Shown one piece after another: positions 55,058-64,000 of a DNA stretch of 64,000 nucleotides (position 1 is the first letter of the stretch; the number at the start of each line of letters is the position of its first letter). The DNA comes from Prosapia bicincta. Lineage: Eukaryota > Arthropoda > Insecta > Hemiptera > Cercopidae. The notes under the pieces are model-generated. The model was given only the letters and a program-made list of their open reading frames with translations. It was not told where the DNA came from and did not search any database. The stretch lies in the NCBI GenBank assembly GCA_036971475.1, contig JBAIZL010000002.1, positions 18,142,067-18,206,066 of the forward strand, read 5' to 3'. The position numbers and the translations under genes were made by a program.

Positions 55058-57892
55058 CCAGGTGTTTTTAAATAAGGGAGGCCAGTACGTTATACTATCG
55101 ACAGAGTATCCGGCTAGGATAGATTTGTTTAAAAATATGTTTAAAACCAGGTGTTTTTAAATAAGGGAGGCCAGTACGTTATACTATCGACAGAGTATCC
55201 GGCTAGGATAGATTTGTTTAAAAATATGTTTAAAACCAGGTGTTTTTAAATAAGGGAGGCCAGTACGTTATACTATCGACAGAGTATCCGGCTAGGATAG
55301 ATTAGTTTAAAAAAAGGTTTAAAACCAGGTGTTTTTAAATAAGGGAGGCCAGTACGTTATACTATCGACAGAGTATCCGGCTAGGATAGATTTGTTTAAA
55401 AAAATGTTTAAAACCAGGTGTTTTTAAATAAGGGAGGCCAGTACGTTATACTATCGACAGAGTATCCGGCTAGGATAGATTTGTTTAAAAATATGTTTAA
55501 AACCAGGTGTTTTTAAATAAGGGAGGCCAGTACGTTATACTATCGACAGAGTATCCGGCTAGGATAGATTTGTTTAAAAAAATGTTTAAAACCAGGTGTT
55601 TTTAAATAAGGGAGGCCAGTACGTTATACTATCGACAGAGTATCCGGCTAGGATAGATTTGTTTAAAAATATGTTTAAAACCAGGTGTTTTTAAATAAGG
55701 GAGGCCAGTACGTTATACTATCGACAGAGTATCCGGCTAGGATAGATTTGTTTAAAAATATGTTTAAAACCAGGTGTTTTTAAATAAGGGAGGCCAGTAC
55801 GTTATACTATCGACAGAGTATCCGGCTAGGATAGATTTGTTTTAAAAAATATTTAAAACCAGGTGTTTTTAAATCAGGGAGGCCAGTACGTTATACTATC
55901 GACAGAGTATCCGGCTAGGATAGATTTGTTTAAAAATATGTTTAAAACCAGGTGTTTTTAAATAAGGGAGGCCAGTACGTTATAATATCGACAGAGTATC
56001 CGGCTAGGATAGATTTGTTTAAAAATATGTTTAAAACCAGGTGTTTTTAAATAAGGGAGGCCAGTACGTTATACTATCGACAGAGTATCCGGCTAGGATA
56101 GATTTGTTTAAAAATATGTTTAAAACCAGGTGTTTTTAAATAAGGGAGGCCAGTACGTTATACTATCGACAGAGTATCCGGCTAGGATAGATTTGTTTAA
56201 AAATATGTTTAAAACCAGGTGTTTTTAAATAAGGGAGGCCAGTACGTTATACTATCGACAGAGTATCCGGCTAGGATAGATTTGTTTAAAAAAAGGTTTA
56301 AAACCAGGTGTTTTTAAATAAGGGAGGCCAGTACGTTATACTATCGACAGAGTATCCGGCTAGGATAGATTTGTTTAAAAAAAGGTTTAAAACCAGGTGT
56401 TTTTAAATAAGGGAGGCCAGTACGTTATACTATCGACAGAGTATCCGGCTAGGATAGATTTGTTTAAAAATATGTTTAAAACCAGGTGTTTCTAAATAAG
56501 GGAGGCCAGTACGTTATACTATCGACAGAGTATCCGGCTACGATAGATTTGTTTAAAAATATGTTTAAAACCAGGTGTTTCTAAATAAGGGAGGCCAGTA
56601 CGTTATACTATCGACAGAGTATCCGGCTAGGATAGATTTGTTTAAAAATATGTTTAAATCCAGGTGTTTCTAAATAAGGGAGGCCAGTACGTTATACTAT
56701 CGACAGAGTATCCGGCTAGGATAGATTTGTTTAAAAATATGTTTAAAACCAGGTGTTTTTAAATAAGTGAGGCCAGTACGTTATACTATCGACAGAGTAT
56801 CCGGCTAGGATAGATTTGTTTAAAAATATGTTTAAAACCAGGTGTTTTTAAATAAGGGAGGCCAGTACGTTATACTATCGACAGAGTATCCGGCTAGGAT
56901 AGATTTGTTTAAAAATATGTTTAAAACCAGGTGTTTTTAAATAAGGGAGGCCAGTACGTTATACTATCGACAGAGTATCCGGCTAGGATAGATTTGTTTA
57001 AAAATATGTTTAAAACCAGGTGATTTTAAATAAGGGAGGCCAGTACGTTATACTATCGATAGAGTATCCGGCTAGGATAGATTTGTTTTAAAAAATGTTT
57101 AAAACCAGGTGTTTTTAAATAAGGGAGGCCAGTACGTTATACTATCGACAGAGTATCCGGCTAGGATAGATTTGTTTAAAAATATGTTTAAAACCAGGTG
57201 TTTTTAAATAAGGGAGGCCAGTACGTTATACTATCGACAGAGTATCCGGCTAGGATAGATTTGTTTAAAAATATGTTTAAAACCAGGTGTTTTTAAATAA
57301 GGGATTCCAGTACGTTATACTATCGACAGAGTATCCGGCTAGGATAGATTTGTTTAAAAATATATTTAAAACCAGATGTTTTTAAATAAGGGAGGCCAGT
57401 ACGTTATACTATCGACAGAGTATCCGGCTAGGATAGATTTGTTTAAAAATATGTTTAAAACCAGGTGTTTTTAAATAAGGGAGGCCAGTACGTTATACTA
57501 TCGACAGAGTATCCGGCTAGGATAGATTTGTTTAAAAAAAGGTTTAAAACCAGGTGTTTTTAAATAAGGGAGGCCAGTACGTTATACTATCGACAGAGTA
57601 TCCGGCTAGGATAGATTTGTTTAAAAATATATTTAAAACCAGGTGTTTTTAAATAAGGGAGGCCAGTACGTTATACTATCGACAGAGTATCCGGCTAGGA
57701 TAGATTTGTTTAAAAATATGTTTAAAACCAGGTGTTTTTAAATAAGGGAGGCCAGTACGTTATACTATCGACAGAGTATCCGGCTAGGATAGATTTGTTT
57801 AAAAATATGTTTAAAACCAGGTGTTTTTAAATAAGGGAGGCCAGTACGTTATACTATCGACAGAGTATCCGGCTACGATAGATTTGTTTTAA
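55058..57892. repeat. 89-bp satellite array, about 32 copies
   Basis: The unit is CCAGGTGTTTTTAAATAAGG, GAGGCCAGTACGTTATACTA, TCGACAGAGTATCCGGCTAG, GATAGATTTGTTTAAAAATA, TGTTTAAAA. Starts at 55058, 55147 and 55236 give an exact 89-bp period. Most copies differ only at the ATATG versus AAAGG position or by single substitutions. All units are in the same direction. No long ORF. The homogeneity implies recent expansion or strong concerted evolution. Confidence 0.97.
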
Positions 57893-58212
57893 AAAATAAT
57901 ATTTACTAATACACGAAGTAAATAGTTGAAAGCGTTAAACGCTCAGTTTGTTTCTTTATTTTATTCTTTTCGTTCATTTTTAATCATAGAGCATTATTTT
58001 TATGATTTTATGTGATAACCATGTCAACAATAACAATAATAACAATATCAATGATAATTATAATGGAGTTTTCGATGACAATCAGATTGGTGGGAAAAAA
58101 TCATATACTTCTTTGAGAATTTCCTTCCTTATTATTGTAAAGTTAGGATAGATTTGTTTAAAAAAATAATGTTTACTAATACACGAGGTAAATAGTTGAA
58201 AGCGTTAAACGC
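57876..58212. repeat. Duplicated satellite-flank segment
   Basis: GATAGATTTGTTT, TAATATTTACTAATACACGA, AAATAGTTGAAAGCGTTAAAC at about 57876-57942 recurs at about 58146-58210. The two copies bracket the first copy of the TTTCTTTATTTTATTCTTTT repeat. Confidence 0.75.
57945..58140 (+). repeat. Direct repeat copy 1 of a 0.19-kb module
   Basis: TTTCTTTATTTTATTCTTTT to GATTGGTGGGAAAAAATCAT and TTATTATTGTAA. Copy 2 is at 58663-58853 with few differences. Confidence 0.8.
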
Positions 58213-58662
58213 GTCTCAACAACGTATAGCAAAATGGAAGACATTTCTCTTGTCAACTATTTGTCCTCTTAGTAGACTTTATTTTATTTTGATCTTCCTA
58301 ACCGAATCTGTTCCACCCGGAATACTTTGTAGATATATTCCAATGTAGTGTGTAACATAGCGCTCTGATTTATATAAAAAACGTGATTCTAAAACGCTTA
58401 TGAAGTATAGTTATTTTCGTTTCTTTTTAATTTAAAAGTTTGGGCGTCGTCACAAATGTTTGCCGAGTCCCTGAAGACTTTCCGCATGGGCAGGTTTAAT
58501 TTGTTTGACCGATTCGGTTCTTCCCCAGAAAACAATTACCCAAAGAAAATTTTCCCTGTAAATCTTGTGTGTAACAACTAATATAATTTTTAAAAAAATT
58601 AATAAATTCCTACTGAGGTCAACAAATAAAAATTGTATCATTGTTTGGTTATTTCCAGTTTA
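58213..58662. other. Noncoding DNA
   Basis: AATTCCTACTGAGGTCAACA near 58603-58623 is a short piece of the outer head of the shared-tail family. Nothing else recognised; the 63-codon minus frame at 58450 is unsupported. Confidence 0.4.
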
Positions 58663-58853
58663 TTTCTTTATTTTATTCTTTTCGTTCACTTTTAATCATA
58701 GAGCATTAATTTATGATATTATGTGATAACCATGGCAACAATAACAATAATAACAATATCAATGATAATTATAATGGAGTTTTCGATGAAAATCAGATTG
58801 GTGGGAAAAAATCATATAAGTCTTCGAGAATTTCCATCCTTATTGTTGTAATG
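58663..58853 (+). repeat. Direct repeat copy 2 of the 0.19-kb module
   Basis: Matches 57945-58140, including the AACAATAACAATAATAACAA stretch, and ends exactly where the tRNA-headed SINE begins. Confidence 0.8.
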
Positions 58854-59135
58854 TTGGCGCAGTGGCAAAGCCTGCTAGACTTTGACATGATGATTCTCAG
58901 TTCGAATCCCGATAGACACCTAGATTTTTATAATTTAATTATTGAATAAATATTTGAAAAAACTTTATTTTTGTCAATTGTCATCCATTATAGGTTTTAA
59001 AAAAATGTAATTTAATTTGATTGGGTGAATAAATACGTATTTTATTAACAATTAAAAATGTGTACAAGTTATAAACCTATATCAGTAGAGTGTGAGCTAA
59101 TAGAAGAAATTTTAAAAAAGAACACTATTTCCTTG
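58851..59135 (+). mobile_element. tRNA-headed SINE, best-preserved head
   Basis: The tRNA-like head has box A TGGCGCAGTGG (58855-58865) and box B AGTTCGAATCC (58899-58909), 33 bp apart, followed by the shared tail: TGAATAAATATTTGAAAAAA, GTCATCCATTATAGGTTT, GATTGGGTGAATAAATACGT, TTTTATTAACAATTAAAAAT and GTGTGAGCTAATAGAAGAAA. RNA polymerase III would be expected to use these boxes. The 78-codon frame at 58713 runs through it and is not a gene. Confidence 0.75.
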
Positions 59136-59170
59136 GCATTAACTGTGGTTAAATAATGATAAATAATAGT

Positions 59171-59328
59171 CAAAATCCTTTAACCACAAATATTTTTATT
59201 TTAACCTGATGTTCATCTCGGTTACCAAGTAACCATCCTCTGAGGTTTAACAACTAATAGTTATTCCTCTGAGAATGAAAATGAACATCAGGGTAAAATA
59301 AAATTATTTGTAGTTAGAGGTTTTTGAG
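59171..59328. mobile_element. Foldback element
   Basis: CCTTTAACCACAAATATTTT, AACCTGATGTTCATCTC and ATCCTCTGAGG return inverted as CCTCTGAGAATG, ATGAACATCAGGGT, AAATTATTTGTAGTTAGAGG around a loop of about 20 bp. Not assigned to a family. Confidence 0.65.
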
Positions 59329-59344
59329 TATTAAATATTAAAAG

Positions 59345-59612
59345 GAATATTGAAGAGTCTAGATAACTCGAGGTAGATGGGCCGAGACCATCTCGGATTA
59401 CCGAAAACTCGGGATTACACGGAGTACGTTCCTGTCCTTAGGAAAAATAGCAGTTTTAATAAAACTTAATACAGTACTCTAATTAAGGTTGCACAAAATA
59501 CTTTAATTTTCTTGGAAACCCGAATTATTATTTTCTTAAAAATAGATAAAATAGGCTCAAATTTAACGGAAGCTGGAAAAATCAGGACACCGAATTTCGA
59601 GACTCCTGTATT
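59345..59612. mobile_element. pogo/Tigger-type element relic
   Basis: GAAGAGTCTAGATAACTCGA on the left and TTTCGAGACTCCTGTA on the right resemble the CAGTAGAGTCTCG terminus at 33133. The inner CCATCTCGGATTACCGAAAA, CTCGGGATTACACGGA block is typical of these ends. No transposase frame. Confidence 0.6.
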
Positions 59613-60899
59613 TTGACAGAGAACTATTGGATTCAAATACATATAACAATATATTTTACATCAAATAAATGACAGTAATTTTTATTTATTCTGTTGTATA
59701 CTTCAAAACAATGAAGGGATGTTACAAGTATAGATTTTTTTCTCTCAACTGTTAGTGTTGAAGTGGTTGCCTATATTGACATTCGCAGGCATAACAAATA
59801 GCTTGACTCGCAAGGAAGTGATACCCGTTGCTTTGGTGTCTAGCTTCACGTTGCTAAATTGGGTTCCTCAGCCAAATGTTAAATCGAACCCTCGTACCTA
59901 AGTATATCGATAAAGATGTATAACATTCTTTTCTTCATCTAGGTAAAAACGCCAGCCCTTCGGGCTTGCCAATCCCAAATGTCCTCTATAGTTTCTGTAT
60001 TCTCTGAGGTAGAATACGTTCAGTTCTTATGTTCCCTATTTTATCTCTTTTTACTGTGTTTTATTCAATTCCTTCTATTAGTTCACACCCTTCTTATATA
60101 TCCATATATATATTTTCGTAAGCCAAATTTTGAGAGAAAAATTAAGGGAGCATGGAAGGTCGTACAGAGCTTGGAGATAGCTCAAATTAAAGGTATTGAC
60201 AAGAAAAAGCGGTGGAAATATAGGTTTTTCTCAACTTACAACATTTATAGGCTTTTGAGGAACTTAAAGTCAGCAAAAATCTCCATAAGAAATACACTGC
60301 AATGAGAAAGCTGAGTATGATTTTCAAATATTTCCGCTGAGAAACAGCTGTACAAATATTATATTAAAAACAGCTGAGTACAAATATTTTAACAATATCA
60401 AAGGTTAATTAGAAATATGAACTTGGGATCAGGTTTAGTTAATGGAGTACGTCTTATCGTACTAGATATGTTTGACAAGTGTATTAAATTAGAAAGAAAC
60501 ACTGTTTATGGAAAAGGAAACATCATATTTTTACCAGTATTAAATTAATATCAACAGATCCTAATGAAAAGGGACCAATTTCCTTTACGACTTTCTAAGA
60601 AACATCTTCTTTTAAGAATTTCTATAAATCTAATTAAGGATTCAATCAACCAAACCTGTTTTTACACATGGTCAACTTTATGTTGTTGAAGTCGAGTAAA
60701 ATCTCAGGATGAATTAAAGATAAGTGTTGAAAATACGATTGGTAAAAAAAAAATCAAATGGAAAACTTATTCACAAAAAAAATATATTTTATGAGGAAAT
60801 TTTGAATAATATTAAGTAAATTGTATTAAAAAATAAATTACTATACGAAAGTTTAAAATTTATTTAAATATGAATAGGGGCATTTGCCCTTACAAGCCC
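59613..60899. other. Noncoding DNA
   Basis: A hairpin AGCCCTTCGGGCT with a TTCG loop lies at about 59954-59966. A 108-codon ATG frame (59979-60305) has a hydrophobic first half (FLCSLFYLFLLCFIQFLLLV) and a basic second half, but no recognised family, so it is not called as a gene. Confidence 0.4.
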
Positions 60900-61208
60900 G
60901 TAGTGTATAAAATATTATTCATCCACTCAAGTTCAAATAACCTTCATTTTTTATAACGTGGAGTGGATGGCAATTGATGGTAATACAGTTTTTTTTCAAA
61001 TATAAATTAATTAATTAATTTTTATGAATTAATTTTAGTTTTATATACGAGAAAAGCTTTTCACAAAAGAGGCAAGGTATGCAATATAGTTACAGTATTT
61101 CGTCCCATTTAGCTTAAAATAAATAATAAAATACGATTTATTAATTGTAATTATTTAATAAAAATTTACTAAAATTAAATTTTTTTTTGTTGACCTAACT
61201 AGAATCGA
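60900..61208 (-). mobile_element. Shared-tail repeat copy with deleted head centre
   Basis: The tail (TTCATCCACTCAAGTTCAAA, GTGGATGGCAATTGATGGTA) and head start (GAGGCAAGGTATGCAATATA, TTTCGTCCCATTTAGC) are present. The CAGCTG-containing block is missing, and the outer end GTTGACCTAACTAGAATCGA leads straight into the 49-bp array. Confidence 0.75.
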
Positions 61209-61215
61209 CGTATTC

Positions 61216-61850
61216 TATTATTACATGTACCGTATTAACATACACTATTACATGCACTACATGTTATTATTACATATACCGTATTAACATACATTATTAC
61301 ATGCACTACATGTTATTATTACATGTACCGTATTAACATACATTATTACATGCACTACATGTTATTATTACATGTACCGTATTAACATACATTATTACAT
61401 GCACTACATGTTATTATTACATGTACCGTATTAACATACACTATTACATGCACTACATGTTATTATTACATGTACCGTATTAACATACATTATTACATGC
61501 ACTACATGTTATTATTACATGTACCGTATTAACATACATTATTACATGCACTACATGTTATTATTACATGTACCGTATTAACATACATTATTACATGCAC
61601 TACATGTTATTATTACATGTACCGTATTAACATACATTATTACATGCACTACATGTTATTATTACATGTACCGTATTAACATACATTATTACATGCACTA
61701 CATGTTATTATTACATGTACCGTATTAACATACATTATTACATGCACTACATGTTATTATTACATGTACCGTATTAACATACATTATTACATGCACTACA
61801 TGTTATTATTACATGACTATTATTATACATGTACCGTATTTTCCTTCATT
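61216..61850. repeat. 49-bp tandem repeat, about 12 copies
   Basis: The unit is ATTATTACATGTACCGTATT, AACATACATTATTACATGCA, CTACATGTT. Starts of TACATGTACC or TACATATACC at 61222 and 61271 give a 49-bp period; later copies are almost identical. The array adjoins the outer end of a shared-tail copy, whose relative at 24060 continues into a similar CTATTACATATAC. Confidence 0.95.
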
Positions 61851-62989
61851 AGTCTTTCAAGCGATGATTGCGTCCCTATGTTTTTCCTCTGAGGGTCGAC
61901 TACTTTTTAATAAGATTGTGTTCATCTTTTAACATTCATATGTTAAACTCTTTTGTACATAAAATTACTACTATTTTTATCGCTTGCCAAAAAACCACTA
62001 ATTACTGATATTTTTCAGCAGAAGCATTTCGCACTAGAGCAGTATTATTCAATGCTGTGAATCACTGAACGCACTTTTTTGTTATAGACCTACTCATTTT
62101 TTAGTTTTGAACTATATTATTTCTTCGTTATGTTACTTTACTTGTATTTACTGAAGATGGTAACTAAATCGAAACAACAATGGGGTGGTATAGTGTGGTT
62201 GTATATTCACTGTTTAATTTTTATTTTTTTTGTTATTTTTTATCCTTGTAATTTGGATAAATTGCATGGTGTTTAATTTATGTAGCGTTTATTTTTGAAT
62301 GTGTGAAAATAATTCAGATCATTTAATGTATTAGTCGTAATCCTCTAAATATAACTGTATTGGCGAAACCTACATACAAGTATTGTAATATCGATATATA
62401 CGTGCTAAATAATGTTTTCGACTATCTCCTGTTGAACATTTCGGAATTTCACTAAATGTGTTACCTAAAGTAAAATAAAATTTAATTTTTGTCTTGTAAT
62501 TTGATCAAATGCCCAAGACGTTTAAATATACCATAGAAGAGTAATTAATAGTAAAGGTGTAAGACTTCGAGGCTGTTCAAACCTTGCTCTACAAACTGCG
62601 AATTTCGCCGCCTAGACCCACGCTGCTCCTAGATACATAGACACTGCAATAAAACCGCGTGTATTTTCCCGACCGAGGCGCAGCCTCCTACATCATATGG
62701 AACAGCCACTGCCTCGGTTATCGATGACTAATAGGATCGGAATGGCAGGGCGATGTCTTGTTGCTAAGGTTCATTAGGTTTTTGATATACGGAGGAAGCG
62801 CCACTAGTGGCTTGCCGAATGTGAGGCTCGGCCCTACCCGCGGCAACAGGCCCGAATAAACTCATTACATCTGGAACAGAACACACTCGACTTGATGGTA
62901 TGTCCTCAAAGCTCTACTTACAGAGGATCCAGCCAAACGTATATACACACAGATTTATTTATTATATACTATAGGCTTATTTAAATATT

Positions 62990-62993
<4 letters not shown>
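61851..62993. other. Noncoding DNA, GC-richer at 62560-62900
   Basis: TTTACTGAAGATGGTAACTA, AATCGAAACAAC near 62150-62180 resembles a decayed PLE tail. GCCACTAGTGGC at 62800-62811 is a perfect palindrome within GGAAGCGCCACTAGTGGCTT. No exon was recognised. Confidence 0.4.
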
Positions 62994-63025
<32 letters not shown>

Positions 63026-63026
63026 A

Positions 63027-63068
<42 letters not shown>
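62994..63068. repeat. (TG)n(TA)n microsatellite
   Basis: A TG run at about 63000-63025, then TA repeats to 63068. The 65-codon minus frame is its translation. Confidence 0.95.
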
Positions 63069-63070
<2 letters not shown>

Positions 63071-63309
63071 TGTAGGCAGGATGAGGAACAATATATATCA
63101 ATGAAGATACGACTCGACGAAGGGTGTACAGTAAAGGTGAGCACACGTTCATTGTGAGAAATATATCAGGTGGGTGATGATAGTGGAGTTACTAATCTAA
63201 ACCAGGTAGAAAATAAACTACCCTAAGCAGTTTGACTGCACAAAGTTTGTTCAATCAATGTCTAGGAATGTTTAGCATATTACAAATAAGTAATAGCCTT
63301 TAAAAAAAA
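63069..63309. other. Noncoding DNA
   Basis: Nothing recognised. Confidence 0.45.
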
Positions 63310-63758
63310 ATTAGACTAAATTCCTACAGAGAACAAAGGCAGATTTCGTTTGAGTTACTTTTTTTAAATAATTATAATTAATATAAATATAATAACATAA
63401 TCGGTTCTTTAAAACAGGCGTTCTACCACATAACCTATAACATGAAATCAGCTGTTTTATAAAATCATATGTTGTCACTTATTTTAAGCAAATGAAACGA
63501 AATAAATATATTGCATACCTGCCCCTATTGTGAAAAGTGGTATTCTCATATAAGACTGAAATTAAGTTTTTAATTTTAATTAATGAATTAATATTTGAAA
63601 AAAAACTGTTTTAACATCAAATGGCATGCACTATAAATTTTAAAAAAGTTCATTCAGAACTTAAGTAAATGAAGAAAAAGTATTTTATTAACGATTGAAA
63701 ATTTGAACAAGATATATATAGGGAGAGTATGAACTAATTGTAGGACTTGAAAAAACCT
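63310..63758 (+). mobile_element. Shared-tail repeat copy, nearly complete
   Basis: AAATTCCTACAGAGAACAAA, GTTCTACCACATAACCTATA, CAGCTGTTTTATAAAATC, AGCAAATGAAACGAAATAAA, GAACAAGATATATATAGGGA and GTATGAACTAATTGTAGGA occur in family order. The TA tract is not expanded. Confidence 0.8.
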
Positions 63759-64000
63759 TCCAACTAATTTACATGCAAACTTGTATAAATACAGCGTTTA
63801 CTGGTCAGTCCTAAACCAATCGCAACTGGGCGTTTGTTATGCAACTGGGTTACTAGATTTCCTGGAAAGAAGCGTAACGGTTTGATCTAAAAGGCAGTTG
63901 TTTTTTCTCCGCGATAAACAGTGCGAGAGTTAAAAGTCGGCATAAACACACACGTGATACTTGGCATCTGTTAGAAGCGTGAAACGGATAGCTGCTTTTT
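63759..64000. other. Noncoding DNA at window edge
   Basis: Slightly GC-richer; no exon or element recognised before the window ends. Confidence 0.4.

Noticed and set aside
55058..57892. CRISPR-like or rDNA spacer array
   Set aside because: Contiguous 89-bp units with no spacers and no rRNA sequence nearby.
58851..58925. Functional tRNA gene
   Set aside because: Box A and box B are present, but the acceptor stem and anticodon arm do not fold as a complete tRNA, and the sequence continues into a SINE tail.
59979..60305. 108-codon ORF with a hydrophobic stretch and basic tail
   Set aside because: No family signature, splice evidence or second exon. Kept only as a note in the interval description.

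Overview
The window looks like an arthropod nuclear genome segment, most likely insect. It is AT-rich and almost entirely intronic or intergenic. The evidence is the long (TA)n, (CA)n and (CT)n microsatellites, relics of mariner, pogo, hAT and Penelope-like (PLE) elements, tRNA-headed SINEs, and isolated exons with GT/AG boundaries instead of long ORFs. I see no bacterial operons, rRNA, functional tRNA genes or CRISPR. Nearly all ORFs of 60-190 codons are chance frames or frames through tandem repeats.

Host coding evidence is sparse. There is an EGF-like exon on + (from 2399; CRELD-type is the closest pattern I recognise). A 39-codon membrane-anchor exon on - (4300-4426) resembles the N-terminus of delta(24)-sterol reductase (DHCR24/seladin). 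A clean first exon on + (37657-37775) encodes a signal peptide and ends at a GTGAGT donor, behind a GC-richer 5' region. A possible 59-bp exon (31329-31387) lies between 9-bp direct repeats. The rest of each gene is outside the window or not recognisable.

Layout. 1-10 kb holds the EGF and sterol-reductase-like exons among foldback elements, plus a 5'-truncated PLE (8537-9086) with a GIY-YIG endonuclease reading frame and a 15-bp target duplication. 10-17 kb holds decayed transposon sequence, including a dead mariner-type transposase. 18.7-19.8 kb is a 30-bp minisatellite with 187-bp higher-order structure. 20.9-22.3 kb is a repeat copy whose internal (TA)n is interrupted by two long palindromes. 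24-29 kb holds 156-bp repeats, a second dead mariner, a PLE relic and a hAT MITE. 30-37 kb is intron-like, with a 0.34-kb duplication, a palindrome and a pogo-type MITE. 37.3-37.8 kb is the promoter and first exon of a secreted or membrane protein. 38-44 kb is microsatellite-rich. 44.6-47.5 kb holds 42-bp and 152-bp arrays. 50-54 kb holds (CA)44 and more shared-tail repeats. 55.06-57.89 kb is a homogeneous 89-bp satellite of about 32 copies. 58-64 kb holds a tRNA-headed SINE, a pogo relic and a 49-bp array.

Two repeat systems dominate. One is a PLE-derived set in which terminal sequences occur as foldbacks, as half copies fused to (TA)n tracts, and flanking a piece of the PLE endonuclease. 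The other is a shared-tail family with about 15 copies here, in which either a tRNA-like head or an unrelated 300-bp head is joined to the same 3' module; that module carries a TA tract that often expands into a long microsatellite.
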